From Pseudomonadota bacterium (GTDB taxonomy: Bacteria; Cyanobacteriota; Vampirovibrionia; Obscuribacterales; Obscuribacteraceae): DNA of 64,000 bases. The stretch spans positions 1 through 64,000 of the forward strand of contig JAJPJO010000247.1 of assembly GCA_021324135.1 (NCBI GenBank), given 5' to 3'. Below are positions 52,609-63,232 of the stretch, in pieces. Numbering within the stretch: position 1 is the stretch's first letter; every line of letters starts with the position of its first letter. The translations under genes and the position numbers were made by a program. The notes below the pieces were generated by a model. That model did no database searches. It saw nothing but the letters and a program-made list of their open reading frames with translations, and was not told the DNA's origin.

Positions 52609-52773
52609 TTATCTTGGTGATACAAAACCAGATCGCCGGCGGCGTCGTTGACTCCAGTTTGCCAACATTTGCTCCCATACTCTCGGCTCAGGAAGGCGGG
52701 GCGACGAAAAATGACTTACAAACTTCTCGCAGGTCGAGGAGAACTGTCTATTGTTTTCTTTAAGGATGATGCA

Positions 52774-55700
52774 ATGAGAATTCCCCCAAATTTGTCAGAC
52801 AATATCTCGCAGAATGGAAGCACGGCAGATAAACAAATGCCGGACTCGGCGACACATGGCGCCTTGATCAAGGAAGCCAGTCACTCCCTGGCAAACAAAG
52901 GCTCGAGCAAACTAAGCAACTCGGGCAACCAAGTCGATGTTCTCAACGCTTTAGGATTCCCGACCGACCTCGAGTTTATTGATGGTCGATTACCAGTCGC
53001 CGATCAAGCGGCTAAAAAATCTGATGCCTTCAGATTGGAGAAGAATGTCAAATCAACAAGAAGCGCAGGTGATACTGAGGCTCTAAACGGCGTTCTCAAA
53101 GAAGCGCGCAGCAACAAGATTTATAGTGTGGTTAACAGCGATGTTTTTGACGGTGATAAATTTCTTGGTCACATAGATCCAGATGGAACATTCCGCGCCG
53201 ATCGCCTTGAGCGCAACAAGGCGAGCAAACCGCCAAGCAACGTCATTATCAAGTTTACTGATGCCCGATTTGAGGGAAGCGATAATGCCGATCCACCTCA
53301 CAGGCGGCGCTTCGAGCTGAGCAGCGGTGCGCCCAACGGGAAGATGTTCATTCCTGACGAGAAGGGTCGTCCACAAGAGTATGAAGTACGCCTTGGAATG
53401 GTAATCAACAAGCAAACCGGAGAACAGCTAGGAACATTGACTGCTCCTCAAATGAATCCGGATCGCAGCTTGTCTGGCGGCACAATTAAGTTCATCGACG
53501 GACGAGAAGTTCCTCTTTCACACTTCACTCTCACATCGTTCCAACTTACCAAGCCAGGCGAAGGAGGTAATGGCATCGGCAAGCTGAAGATTGAGGGCGT
53601 CGCTCTCGGTCCGCCCGAGATTATGGCCAATGGTAAGCCAAACCCAAATTCCGGCGGGCTTTTTAGTATCGCAGATGCTCGCCATTCGGATTTAACGCGG
53701 CTGCAACAAGGACAGCGACAGCGTAAGGAATATGAGGACTCATGGAACGTTCGCGATCGATTTCTCGGTGTTCGTCAATCCACTCTCAATACATTGAGGC
53801 TTCAAGAGCGAACCTACATGCAGATGCACGACAGACTCGAAGCTGGAATAAAGGCGTTGATGAATGGCAACTACGATGAAAGCACAATCAAGCGACTGGA
53901 GGGCGCGACCGCCATTGCCAAAGTGGTCACCGCCAGAGATGACATCATGATCAAAAAACAACAAATCGATGCGGCGCAACCAACTATGGAAGCGCTACCA
54001 AAAGACACGAAGACTGTAAACGGCAGCCTCACAGTGCCTGAGTTTGACAAGAATGGCAAGGTGGTTCGAAAGCACGATTACAAAATCACAAATGGTGAAA
54101 TCATTGGCGAGAACGGCCGGTGCATCGGAAAAATTGAAAACCAGATAGATGCAAAAACAGGAAGAATAGTCCAGCAAGGCATACTCAACATGAAGAATCC
54201 TGATGGTTCAAATAAAGACATCAAGACAATGGCTGGATTGAAAGGCGCGATCTGGCATTTAGAAATGCCGGCGCAAAATGGCAGTACTGAGACTGTCGAC
54301 TGGATTTCTCTTGGTGAAACGAAAGACGACAAGGGCAATGCTCTCACCAGGGGTGGTATCGTTAGCAAATCTCAGCTGATGCGCCAGGTTAATATGGAAC
54401 TGGAGCTGGCCAAGAGCTTCAATAAACTATCTGGCCAGTCGGACAAGACGGAAGCCGCTCTGGTTGAGACTCAGCAGAGCGCTGAAAAATTGGTCACTAG
54501 AGTCAACACGATTTTGAAAAATGGCGTGGCAAACGAATCTGATTTGAAGTATCTAGCCAGAGGCGGAAAAGAGCTTCTCCGAGCGAATGCTTATCAGGAA
54601 GAGCCCGAAGCAAAGAAACTGAGCAGAGCGGTGCTGCCAGAGAATATGAGTGGAGTGCGGGGGCGCCTGCGTATGGGAGATCAAATCTTTGATATCAAAG
54701 AGGGCAGTCTGTTCAACCCGGGAGAGAAGGAGGCGATCGGTAAACTGCAGCGAGGCGGCAGGGAAGAAGGGTATGAAGTCGAATTTGCTAATGGCCACAA
54801 GGTGGACCTGACTGCACAATCGCGCGTACTGATCCAGTGGCAGGGAAAAGATGGTAAAACGCACAATTTAATTGGTCTTGGACCCGGCGCACTAACCGGC
54901 AACCATGGTTATCAAAGCGGCGGACTGATTGACACAGAGAAGCTGAAGATACAGGTAGACGAGATCAAAAAAGCGGTCACTAACCATGATAAAAAGTATT
55001 TCGAGGATAGACCATGGCTGACAGGCGGACTGGGGGCCGGTAACTGGTTGACGAAGGTTGGCGGGCCGCTGAAAGGCGGAGTCGAAGGCGCCATGGTTGA
55101 ACTGAAAGAGGCCGTCGAGCAATACGGCAGACAACTAGATCAACATCTAGATCTACTCTTCGGCACGGACGCGACACAGGTCGGCCGGCGCGATAACACT
55201 AGTGCAAAAAGGAATTTTGATGCCGATAAATTGCCTGATGGATTCAACAAAGACCTTTTCGATAAAGGACCATACCGCAAACATGGAGTTCCAGGCAACA
55301 CAGCGAATGTAAGCTCTGAGTCGCTCGACGTGCGAGCAGACACTATTCAAATCTTATTGACAAAGATGAACACCGCCTCGGGTGATTTCGTTTCCCTGTC
55401 ACAAGATATGGCTCACCTTCAGCATCAAGTTTCCGATTCGCTTGAAACCGCCGCCGTCACCGTGGGCACCATGGGTGCCGGCACATATTTCGCGGCTGCA
55501 GCCAAGGCTGGGCAGATGAGCAGAGGTACTGCAGCCATGTGCCAGCTTGGCTCCGGTATCGGATTTGGTGGCGCCGGATCGGTCCTTAGCATGTCCGATT
55601 CGAGTCATGGAGTTGCGCATGTCGGCAGCGGTTCGATTAAAGGACTGGCCATGGCCGGGTCGGGGGCCCTGCAGCCTTTGAAGGCAGCTGCCGGCACGAC

Positions 55701-58374
55701 ACCGGCAGCAACGCGTCTGGTTCACGGCTTGCTTGATTCAGCTTTTCAGACGACCATGTTTGCGAGCGCCGACTGGACAAAATCAGGACTCAATCTAAAT
55801 GAATTTGGCGAGCACTTCAATGCGAACAAATTGGCGATCGGCACCGGCGCGATGTTTCTCGCGCAGGGTGTAGGGCATGGTATCGGCAATGCAACGGAGA
55901 ACATCGGTGCCAGGTTAGGGATGACGGAGACAAATCGCCGACTGCTCAGCAGTATGACGAATCAATTGACGAACGCCTATTCATATGGTGCCGTCAGCGC
56001 TTCCGGCGATGCCATAAAAGCAGAGAAAGAAAGGGTTGCAGGGCAGCTTGGCTTGATGAAGCGAGACGTTGATGGCAATTTGGTTCCGGATGCGGAAATG
56101 TTGAGCACGAAGAGCAGCCTGTTCAAGTGGTCTAATGTCGCATCCAGTATGAACGAGTCTGGCATGGGCGCTATGGTGGCCGCCGGTCCGCTGGCCTATG
56201 GCGGGCACAAGGTCAGCGAGCACATTGCGAGCAAAGCGAAGAACGTCAAAGCCGAGCAGAATGTTAAGGAGCGTCGCTCAGCCATATCAACACCCTCGGG
56301 TCTGCCTGATCATGGGCCGATACATGGCCAAGATTCGCACGTAGCGCAAACCGAAATCGTCTCACCTTCAGATCCGAACGTGCAGCGAATTCAACAACGG
56401 CTCGATGAAATGAACGAACCGATCCGGGTGCTGGAGCAAGCTCTGCATAAAGTCTCTCAGGAATTAATTGCGGCCGAAATTGAGAGCCGTCGACTTGGCG
56501 AACAAGATATTTGGTCGGGCCCGGCTTGGGAGCATCTAGACGATGTCGCAATCCAGCATCATATAACGCAAACTGAGTTAATGGAAACGCGGAAGCAGAT
56601 CCATAAAAGCGACGAATACAAACGCCTTGTGCAGGCAAAGAGCTTGGCTGAGGAAAAATTCCCGAGCGGCCAATTTGCTTTGCGCGTGGGAGATGATCGA
56701 ACTGTTCGATTGATAGTGGGAGAGACCCGTTTCGACAAAGGCGTATCGGTACCCGCCGAGCACATAATGAAACTGTTAGAGCATCTCGATGAGCAAAAAA
56801 TATTGCCGCGGACAATTCGAGTCAATGCTCTGGACAGAGGCTCGGGATATGTACACGCCCTGAGTGAAATCCACGTTGACGTCGGCGACCATCGACATCT
56901 GCGTTTCACGTACGATCACGAAACCGGGCACATGCATAGCCATAAATTCTTTGACAGGGAGGCGCATCCACAAGTAATGGCGGCTTTCGAGAGTGGCTTG
57001 CATCAAGCAGCGGAAGCTGTCGCGCGGGCAGAAGGTTCCATGACTGTTTCAAACACCAATCAAGACGGCGGAGCAAAACTCATAGATGACTATCGTGCCA
57101 CTTTCGTGTCTGAAATGATGGCTCCGGAAAATCAATACGTTTCCCCTGATAAAAATTATGCGCGCTACAAGGCATGTTTTGATGAGCTCTATGCTGAGAT
57201 GTTTGTGCTTCATACCGAAGAGCAACGCATAATGCGAACGCTGGCACCAGGCGAGCCAATGCCTACATACGAGCAACTCTTGCAAAGATGCACGGCGAGT
57301 ATCGATCCAATGCGAGCATCAATCATGCGCCCATTTGGAGACTTATATAAAGAGTTAAGCCGTAATGTCTTTGATCGTTACGGAGGTCCTGATGCTGCTG
57401 CCTTCGATTCGCAAGGCAAATTGCCCAAGGAAAACTTGTCGACGGCAAAGCCGGAAAAACTTAGCTGGCGGAGCCGTGAAGAGGAAAGAGAGGTATTTTT
57501 GCAAAGAGTCCGTGAAGAGATCCTGTTTAATCCACTCGATCCTTGTGGTCACCTCATGTATGCAGATTGGCTCGAGGAATTTTATGACGATGGCGAAACC
57601 GCGAATCGAATTCGTAATATGCAGCCGCTCGATTTCTATGCCTACTTGCTTGAGCAGGATGGTCCATGCGAAACAGCCGATCGACTGCGCCGAACGGCGC
57701 CGCTTTTGTCACAACAGGCGAAGAGTTTCAGGGAACTCAGCCTAAAAGATTTTCGCAAGCGAGCCCCAATGGATCCTGATCTTTCCAGAGAATGGCTTGA
57801 AGACATTTACAACGGGCGAAAAGAGTGTGCTCTGGCGTGGCTGGCAGATGCGCACATCGACTACCGCAGCGCGATGCGCCACACCTATGGTGAAAACGAT
57901 CGTGTGTCCCGAGCGGAACTCCGCCGTATAGGCTTAATTGGAGCCGACCTGAACCATATCGACTTGCGGGGCGCCTGCCTGGATAATTTGTATATAGAGG
58001 ACTGCCAAATGATTGGAGCACAACTTCAGGGGGTTCGGGCTCGCGGCTGCTACATTGTCGGCGGGGGAAGGTTGAACGGAGCAAGGTTTGACTGCGCCGA
58101 TCTTCGTTATGCAGAAATCGACTGCCGACTGACACGGGTCAGATTTAGAGATGCAGATCTCAGAGGTGCACATTTGCCGGCCGTTTGTCATGAATGCGAC
58201 TTTACAGGTGCTGACTTACGCGGTGCTGTTTTGCCCGACTCCTTAAGAAGCTGCACCGTCAGCGGTGCCAATGTGGAAGGAACCGATCTTTCAAAAGTAC
58301 AAATGACGGAGGCACAATATGCCTCACTTCGTAAGGACAGCAAGACAATCCCGCCGAGCTGTCTTGTCGAATGA
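52774..58374 (+). CDS. 1866-residue multidomain protein: HExxH metallopeptidase-like, TIGR02996 and pentapeptide repeats
   Basis: Starts at the ATG at 52774, 7 nt after AAGGA; earlier in-frame starts at 52648 (TTG) and 52711 lack ribosome sites. No signal peptide. Residues 1-880 have scattered beta-rich segments with 'DGxxLGxI' wording and are unassigned. Residues ~890-1040 and ~1130-1145 are G/A-rich and hydrophobic (AAVTVGTMGAGTYFAAAAK), as in toxin translocation regions. HETGH at 1382-1386 followed by DELYAEMF at 1470-1477 gives the HExxH plus downstream Glu of gluzincins and resembles the anthrax lethal factor catalytic fold. Residues ~1580-1615 match TIGR02996 (HLMYADWLEE). Residues ~1720-1840 are pentapeptide repeats (GADLRGA). 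Polymorphic-toxin or effector role is inferred. Confidence 0.85.
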   Translation: MRIPPNLSDNISQNGSTADKQMPDSATHGALIKEASHSLANKGSSKLSNSGNQVDVLNALGFPTDLEFIDGRLPVADQAAKKSDAFRLEKNVKSTRSAGDTEALNGVLKEARSNKIYSVVNSDVFDGDKFLGHIDPDGTFRADRLERNKASKPPSNVIIKFTDARFEGSDNADPPHRRRFELSSGAPNGKMFIPDEKGRPQEYEVRLGMVINKQTGEQLGTLTAPQMNPDRSLSGGTIKFIDGREVPLSHFTLTSFQLTKPGEGGNGIGKLKIEGVALGPPEIMANGKPNPNSGGLFSIADARHSDLTRLQQGQRQRKEYEDSWNVRDRFLGVRQSTLNTLRLQERTYMQMHDRLEAGIKALMNGNYDESTIKRLEGATAIAKVVTARDDIMIKKQQIDAAQPTMEALPKDTKTVNGSLTVPEFDKNGKVVRKHDYKITNGEIIGENGRCIGKIENQIDAKTGRIVQQGILNMKNPDGSNKDIKTMAGLKGAIWHLEMPAQNGSTETVDWISLGETKDDKGNALTRGGIVSKSQLMRQVNMELELAKSFNKLSGQSDKTEAALVETQQSAEKLVTRVNTILKNGVANESDLKYLARGGKELLRANAYQEEPEAKKLSRAVLPENMSGVRGRLRMGDQIFDIKEGSLFNPGEKEAIGKLQRGGREEGYEVEFANGHKVDLTAQSRVLIQWQGKDGKTHNLIGLGPGALTGNHGYQSGGLIDTEKLKIQVDEIKKAVTNHDKKYFEDRPWLTGGLGAGNWLTKVGGPLKGGVEGAMVELKEAVEQYGRQLDQHLDLLFGTDATQVGRRDNTSAKRNFDADKLPDGFNKDLFDKGPYRKHGVPGNTANVSSESLDVRADTIQILLTKMNTASGDFVSLSQDMAHLQHQVSDSLETAAVTVGTMGAGTYFAAAAKAGQMSRGTAAMCQLGSGIGFGGAGSVLSMSDSSHGVAHVGSGSIKGLAMAGSGALQPLKAAAGTTPAATRLVHGLLDSAFQTTMFASADWTKSGLNLNEFGEHFNANKLAIGTGAMFLAQGVGHGIGNATENIGARLGMTETNRRLLSSMTNQLTNAYSYGAVSASGDAIKAEKERVAGQLGLMKRDVDGNLVPDAEMLSTKSSLFKWSNVASSMNESGMGAMVAAGPLAYGGHKVSEHIASKAKNVKAEQNVKERRSAISTPSGLPDHGPIHGQDSHVAQTEIVSPSDPNVQRIQQRLDEMNEPIRVLEQALHKVSQELIAAEIESRRLGEQDIWSGPAWEHLDDVAIQHHITQTELMETRKQIHKSDEYKRLVQAKSLAEEKFPSGQFALRVGDDRTVRLIVGETRFDKGVSVPAEHIMKLLEHLDEQKILPRTIRVNALDRGSGYVHALSEIHVDVGDHRHLRFTYDHETGHMHSHKFFDREAHPQVMAAFESGLHQAAEAVARAEGSMTVSNTNQDGGAKLIDDYRATFVSEMMAPENQYVSPDKNYARYKACFDELYAEMFVLHTEEQRIMRTLAPGEPMPTYEQLLQRCTASIDPMRASIMRPFGDLYKELSRNVFDRYGGPDAAAFDSQGKLPKENLSTAKPEKLSWRSREEEREVFLQRVREEILFNPLDPCGHLMYADWLEEFYDDGETANRIRNMQPLDFYAYLLEQDGPCETADRLRRTAPLLSQQAKSFRELSLKDFRKRAPMDPDLSREWLEDIYNGRKECALAWLADAHIDYRSAMRHTYGENDRVSRAELRRIGLIGADLNHIDLRGACLDNLYIEDCQMIGAQLQGVRARGCYIVGGGRLNGARFDCADLRYAEIDCRLTRVRFRDADLRGAHLPAVCHECDFTGADLRGAVLPDSLRSCTVSGANVEGTDLSKVQMTEAQYASLRKDSKTIPPSCLVE

Positions 58375-58393
58375 CCCCGGCAAGTAGTGGGGT

Positions 58394-60022
58394 CTATTGC
58401 ACTATGATCGAACCGTGACCATGACGTTTCGCCTCGGCTAGAGCGCGAGAGGCGACGTCAAGCCAGGCGGTTACGCTATTCTCCGACGTCAAGCTCGCCA
58501 CACCACATGTGATACTACAGTGGAAAGCACCATTATCGGAGGCGAAGTTGAAATGTTCGAGTTCGCCTCTGACGAGTTGAACGATTGCCAGCAACTCATC
58601 CACGGAGAGATTGTCGGCGACGACTCCGAACTCATCACCTCCGATGCGCCCGACAATTCCGAATTCGCGGAATGTGCGCTTCAGAATCTCGCCCACTTTT
58701 GCAATCACTTTTTCACCGGCGGCGAAACTGTATCTATCGTTTACTGCAGACAAGCCATCAATGTCGATAATGAGCAAAGATGGATTGAGGGATGCTGTTT
58801 TTCGAATACGCTCGGCAGCATTCATGAATTCGGCGTACGTCAAAGCGCCGGTCAAACCATCGCGTCCAACCAGTCCTTTGATCGATCTGTATCGCTCGAT
58901 GCGACCAGCTATGGTGGCAATCAACAGCTCGGGCGTGGCCGGCTTAATGAGATAATCATCGCCCAGTCGTTTGCCGCGCACCTGATTCTCCAACTGGTTT
59001 TGAGTGGTGAGAAAAACGATGGGCGTCGTGTCGAACTTGTCGTTTTGCCTGACAAATTTTGCCAGATCGAATCCAGTCACATCGCCAAGCATCAAATCGA
59101 GCAGGATCAAATCCGGCTCAGAGGCGAGAAGTCCTTCCTCAAACAACGCCGGGTTAGTCATTACCATGGGCTCGAAGCCGGCAGCATCAAGGAAGACATG
59201 CATAGCTGCAGCTTGCACCGGATCATCTTCGACGACGAGAATTTTGTATCGCGGCGTGCAGATTTTTGAAAAAACGCGCGCTGCTTTTATAGACAAAGCT
59301 TCAGCGTCGGCATTTCTGTTCCAAAAATCATCGCAGCCAGCCTGAATCGCTACAATCTTTTCGGTAAAGTCACCTTCGTTTCCAAACAATATGATCGGCA
59401 CCTCGGCACTATCAGGTTTTTGCCGAACAAGAGCGGCAAGCTCCAGCGGCGAGCCGCCCTTTAAATCCGTATCGATGACAAGCCCGTCAGGGAGCGCCCG
59501 GCTTGCCAGATAAGTTCGCGCCGCAGTGAAATCGGGAACCGTATTGATCTTGAATCCGAGATCTTTTATGTGAGGCACCAACCCTGATGAGTTTGCACCA
59601 ACCAGAAGAATGCTCCGCTTCAGCGCTTCTAAAGATTGTTGCAGAGCGCGCGTCGCACTTGAGGATTTTTGCTGATTGCCGCCATCTTCTTTATGCGCCA
59701 TCAAAAGATGATAAAGACTGTTCGTAAGCCGCATCAATTGATCGACCGTCGTGGGGATGGCGGTGGCATTCTGATCGAACATTTGCATTGAGAGATCTTC
59801 GGCCATCAAAGCTCGATCGCAAAAGTCCGCCATGTCATAAAGACCGCTTGACCCCGCCAGTCTGTGCAGAAGCTCGTTGATCTCTTTGATGCGTTCTTTC
59901 CTGTTGGGATCCTGTTTCAACTCATTGAGCAGGTTGCGAGCGTTTTCAATGCGGTCGAGCGACACGGCATAAAACTGCTCGCGCGCTTTTTCGACGGTTT
60001 GGGCGATCTCATTGTCAAACAT
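58394..60022 (-). CDS. Hpt-REC-REC-GGDEF diguanylate cyclase
   Basis: 542 residues. An Hpt-like helical domain at about 1-110 has the candidate phospho-His in LLHRLAGSSG. A first receiver (about 135-255) keeps one acidic residue (VIDTDL) but lacks the usual acidic pair at its start (LLVGANSS), so it is probably degenerate. The second receiver (about 260-375) is complete: LVVEDDP, LILLDLM, LTTQN, YLIKPA. The GGDEF domain (about 390-540) has an intact GGDEF in RIGGDEFGVV and DRYSFAAGEK, so cyclic di-GMP synthesis is expected. Its start overlaps the preceding single receiver gene by 8 nt. Confidence 0.93.
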   Translation of the reverse strand: MFDNEIAQTVEKAREQFYAVSLDRIENARNLLNELKQDPNRKERIKEINELLHRLAGSSGLYDMADFCDRALMAEDLSMQMFDQNATAIPTTVDQLMRLTNSLYHLLMAHKEDGGNQQKSSSATRALQQSLEALKRSILLVGANSSGLVPHIKDLGFKINTVPDFTAARTYLASRALPDGLVIDTDLKGGSPLELAALVRQKPDSAEVPIILFGNEGDFTEKIVAIQAGCDDFWNRNADAEALSIKAARVFSKICTPRYKILVVEDDPVQAAAMHVFLDAAGFEPMVMTNPALFEEGLLASEPDLILLDLMLGDVTGFDLAKFVRQNDKFDTTPIVFLTTQNQLENQVRGKRLGDDYLIKPATPELLIATIAGRIERYRSIKGLVGRDGLTGALTYAEFMNAAERIRKTASLNPSLLIIDIDGLSAVNDRYSFAAGEKVIAKVGEILKRTFREFGIVGRIGGDEFGVVADNLSVDELLAIVQLVRGELEHFNFASDNGAFHCSITCGVASLTSENSVTAWLDVASRALAEAKRHGHGSIIVQ

Positions 60023-60368
60023 CGGCAGCCATCTCTTTCACAGTCGCGACAATCTCCTCGATCTTGAACGGCTTGGTGATGAAACGGTCGGCACCACCTT
60101 CAAGACCATCGTTTTGCCTCCCACGCATGCCGCTCAGCATGATAATTTTGGCGGTGCCGCTATTTTGTCGATATTGCTTCATTATGTCCAGCCCATCCAT
60201 ATCGGGCAGACGCCAGTCGAGCACAATGACATTGAAGCCGCCGGATTGCAGCTGCTCCAGGGCATCCTTGCCCGTGTTCACGCTCGTGACATCGTAGGAA
60301 ACCGAAAGGCAGTCCTGCATCAAGTCAGCAAGGAACAGGTCGTCTTCAACAATCAAGACTTTTTGCAC
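60015..60368 (-). CDS. stand-alone receiver protein
   Basis: 117 residues from a GTG. CheY-like: LIVEDD, Asp in [28 protein letters not shown]. No output domain. Its stop codon overlaps the start of the Hpt-REC-REC-GGDEF gene by 8 nt, so the two are coupled and should form one phosphorelay: the Hpt domain of the partner can exchange phosphate with this receiver. Confidence 0.93.
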   Translation of the reverse strand: MQKVLIVEDDLFLADLMQDCLSVSYDVTSVNTGKDALEQLQSGGFNVIVLDWRLPDMDGLDIMKQYRQNSGTAKIIMLSGMRGRQNDGLEGGADRFITKPFKIEEIVATVKEMAADV

Positions 60369-60511
60369 CGCAGCCGCCGCTTTATCAACAACAAACGATT
60401 CGTCGCCTGTTGTATACCCCGGGAATTGTTGGGTTAAACGGACTGCACAGCCGCTTCAGGCGCGGGTTTCGGATTATAATTACCAGGGTAAACGAGCGAG
60501 GCAGCCAGTCA

Positions 60512-62134
60512 ATGAGCAAATTGTTTCAACTTCAGCACGAGCAAACCGCTTACAGGCAATTGAGCAAAGAACATGTGTCCGTCGAGTCATGGAAGGGTCG
60601 CGACTTCCTTATGGTCGAGCCCGAGGCGCTGCGCTCGCTGGCAAAAGCCGCTTTCAAGGACGTCTCGCATTTACTGCGTACGAGCCACCTTGAAAAACTG
60701 AAAGGGATTCTTGACGACCCGGAGGCATCATCAAACGATCGTTTTGTAGCACTCGAGCTCTTGCGTAACGCTTGCATCGCCGCTGGTGGAACGCTGCCCA
60801 TGTGCCAGGACACAGGCACCGCTATTGTCGTCGCCCACAAAGGCGATCGAGTCTTCACCGGTTGTGACGATGCGGACGTGCTCTCAGAGGGCATCGAGAA
60901 AACCTACAGCGAATGCAATCTTCGCTACAGCCAGATGGCGCCCCTCGATCTCTACAAGGAAGTCAACACAGGCAGCAACCTTCCGGCGCAAATCGAAATT
61001 TATTCAGACCCGGGGCAAAGCTATGATTTTCTCTTCATTGCCAAGGGCGGCGGCTCGGCAAATAAGACATTCCTGCTGCAGGAAACGAAGTCCGTTCTCA
61101 ACCCCGAGTCGCTCAAGAAGCTTCTCGTGGAGAAAATTGCCGGACTGGGAACCTCAGCCTGTCCACCCTACCACCTGGCAATCGTCATTGGCGGCCTGTC
61201 GGCTGAGATGACGTTGAAAACCGTCAAATTAGCCAGCTGTCACTATCTCGATACACTGCCGCGTGAAGGCGATAAAGGCGGACGCGCTTTTCGTGACAGC
61301 GCGCTCGAGGAAGAGGTTCTAAAGATCACGCGCGAGCTTGGCATTGGCGCGCAATTCGGAGGCAAGTATTTCTGCCACGACGTGCGGGTCGTGCGCCTGC
61401 CAAGGCATGGGGCCAGCCTGCCCATAGGCATCGGCGTTTCCTGCAGCGCTGATCGGCAAATACTTGGACGCATAGATAAGGATGGCATCTGGCTCGAGCA
61501 ATTGGAGGCCGATCCAGCCCGTTTCCTGCCCGAGGTAGATGAAACGGATCTGGGCAAAGACAGAGTTAATGTCGATCTGAGCAAATCCATGGAAGAAATT
61601 CGCCAGAGCTTGTCGGGTCTACCGACCGGCACGCGTTTGATGCTCACCGGCACGCTGCTTGTCGCCCGCGATATTGCCCATGCGAAGTGGAAGGAAGCGA
61701 TCGAAGCCGGTGGTGAACTGCCGGAGTACACCAAGCAGCATCCAATTTATTACGCCGGTCCGGCCAAGACTCCAGCGGGCTATGCCTCCGGCTCTTTTGG
61801 ACCGACCACGGCCGGCAGAATGGATTCGTATGCAGACTTGCTCATGTCGCGCGGCGCCAGTTTGATCACGCTTGCCAAAGGCAATCGCGGCAAAAATGTG
61901 CGCGAAGCTTGCGGTCGCTGGGGCGGCTTTTATCTCGGCACCATCGGTGGTGCAGCCGCCCGCCTGGCGCAGGACTCGATCCGTAAGGTCGAGGTGATCG
62001 ACTTTAAGGAACTCGGCATGGAGGCAGTCTGGCGCATCGAAGTCGAGAATTTCCCGGCATTTATCGTCATCAACGACAAGGGCGAAGATTTCTATGCCGG
62101 CTTAGCGGAGGCCCGAGTGGCCCTGAGCAAGTGA
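60512..62134 (+). CDS. fumA: class I fumarate hydratase, iron-sulphur type
   Basis: 540 residues from the ATG at 60512; a longer frame from 60410 begins with an unlikely tail. It converts fumarate and malate in the TCA cycle. Three cysteines likely to hold the [4Fe-4S] cluster are in [20 protein letters not shown] and IGVSCSADR. The C-terminal beta domain has [14 protein letters not shown] and [28 protein letters not shown], the product-binding loop of FumA/FumB-type enzymes. Single-chain form, not the split alpha/beta form. Followed by an intrinsic terminator at 62224. FumA and FumB cannot be told apart here. Confidence 0.95.
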   Translation: MSKLFQLQHEQTAYRQLSKEHVSVESWKGRDFLMVEPEALRSLAKAAFKDVSHLLRTSHLEKLKGILDDPEASSNDRFVALELLRNACIAAGGTLPMCQDTGTAIVVAHKGDRVFTGCDDADVLSEGIEKTYSECNLRYSQMAPLDLYKEVNTGSNLPAQIEIYSDPGQSYDFLFIAKGGGSANKTFLLQETKSVLNPESLKKLLVEKIAGLGTSACPPYHLAIVIGGLSAEMTLKTVKLASCHYLDTLPREGDKGGRAFRDSALEEEVLKITRELGIGAQFGGKYFCHDVRVVRLPRHGASLPIGIGVSCSADRQILGRIDKDGIWLEQLEADPARFLPEVDETDLGKDRVNVDLSKSMEEIRQSLSGLPTGTRLMLTGTLLVARDIAHAKWKEAIEAGGELPEYTKQHPIYYAGPAKTPAGYASGSFGPTTAGRMDSYADLLMSRGASLITLAKGNRGKNVREACGRWGGFYLGTIGGAAARLAQDSIRKVEVIDFKELGMEAVWRIEVENFPAFIVINDKGEDFYAGLAEARVALSK

Positions 62135-62223
62135 GTCTCTCAGGCTCATCTCATTAGTTCCGCCGGCTCTGACAAACTGCACCGCCGGTAGTGGCATATG
62201 ATCTGAGGCGGCGGTCCATGAAT

Positions 62224-62255
62224 TGTCCGCTTCCTGGAGCAGGGGACACTTTTTT
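62224..62255 (+). terminator. intrinsic terminator of the fumarase gene
   Basis: TGTCC and CCTG pair with CAGG and GGACA around a GAG loop, with GCTT bulged, followed by CTTTTTT. Lies 90 nt after the fumarase stop. A second hairpin, ACCGCC/GGCGGT, is at 62181-62215. Confidence 0.8.
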
Positions 62256-62739
62256 GCCGCCGGAATTGCTTGAAACTCTCAGCGATAGATACAAACAAGG
62301 CTCATCAATATCAAAAGCCCGTAAACTGAATTACACAAAGAGAGCCGTGTTCGCTGGATGAGAAATTTGTCCAAGTGGGCCGCAATACACTAAGAATGCC
62401 TGGCCCAAGTCCGATCGCAAGACCGGAAACCCCCGAGATTCCGGGGTTGAACGCGATAAAGGCCATCTCGCGCGAACTATGCGAATCGTTAGCGATATCA
62501 GATCGAAGTAGATTAAAAGTCTGCTTGACGTCTCTATTCGGGCGTATTCAGCGATTGTCAAATTCAATAGGTCCGATATAATTTCCCCTTGTCTCATCAA
62601 GCACATGATCTGGGGCTATGGATACGGAAAGCGTAGAGGCATTGTATCTGGTGCTAAGCTTGCTTGCTCGTCGCAACCAAGTTTGGTGCAGGTTCCCGAT
62701 TGTCAAGGATCTGGGTGAATCGTCCACATAGGCAGATCC
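62256..62739. other. 484-nt region without a convincing gene
   Basis: A minus-strand frame at 62331-62606 has no ribosome site or recognisable protein. Hairpins are possible: TGGGCC/GGCCCA (62371-62408 area) and AACCCC/GGGGTT (62428-62448). The promoter of the lipoprotein gene at 62740 must lie here. No match to a known RNA family seen. Confidence 0.35.
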
Positions 62740-63213
62740 ATGATGAAAAAGAAGACGTACTCACGGTGCAGCATGTCTCGGGACTTTCTTGGCGAAAGTC
62801 GGATCTTTTCCAGCGCGAAATTTGCCCTCTCCTGGGCAGCCGGTTTGATCGTGGTACTGTCTGTGGTGGCAACATCCTTGTCAGGCTGCTCCGTTCAAGT
62901 GCTCGGCGACGATCAGCTGGCGCGCAACGTTTATGTAGAGCTGGTCGATTGGCACATCTCGGGATTGTGGATTATAAACTCTCCGGTCTGCTGGATTAGA
63001 GCGGTCAACTATAACAACGTGCCGGTGAAGGATGTGCGTATTCGCTTCAAGACTTTCGGCTACAACGGCGAGGTTTTGTCAAGCGGAACCTATACACTTG
63101 AAGGCACCATCGGACCGGGTGGAGTCAAGAACTACATGGAGCAGTCAATCGGTGTTGTCGATCTCGAAAGCGATATGCTCAGTATCGAGACTGACACCGT
63201 TCAAAAAGATTGA
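62740..63213 (+). CDS. lipoprotein with FxLYD-like domain
   Basis: 157 residues. A long basic N-terminus, then AAGLIVVLSVVATSLSGC with a lipobox (SLSGC) at about residue 50. The outer part (about 105 residues) is beta-rich: YVELVDWHISGLWIINSP, IRAVNYNNVPVKDVRIRF, GTYTLEGTIGPGGVKNYMEQ. The wording 'NYNNVPVKDVRIRFKTF' fits FxLYD-type domains of extracytoplasmic proteins. Start could be either adjacent ATG (62740 or 62743). The stop is 19 nt from the convergent histidine kinase. Confidence 0.78.
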   Translation: MMKKKTYSRCSMSRDFLGESRIFSSAKFALSWAAGLIVVLSVVATSLSGCSVQVLGDDQLARNVYVELVDWHISGLWIINSPVCWIRAVNYNNVPVKDVRIRFKTFGYNGEVLSSGTYTLEGTIGPGGVKNYMEQSIGVVDLESDMLSIETDTVQKD

Positions 63214-63232
63214 TCCAATCGGTCATGCATAA

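Noticed and set aside
58520-59269. Plus-strand frame of 249 codons over the GGDEF gene
   Set aside because: The minus frame encodes intact receiver and GGDEF motifs; the plus frame is its shadow.
62331-62606. Minus-strand frame of 91 codons after the fumarase terminator
   Set aside because: No ribosome site or domain; region looks like untranslated spacer with hairpins.
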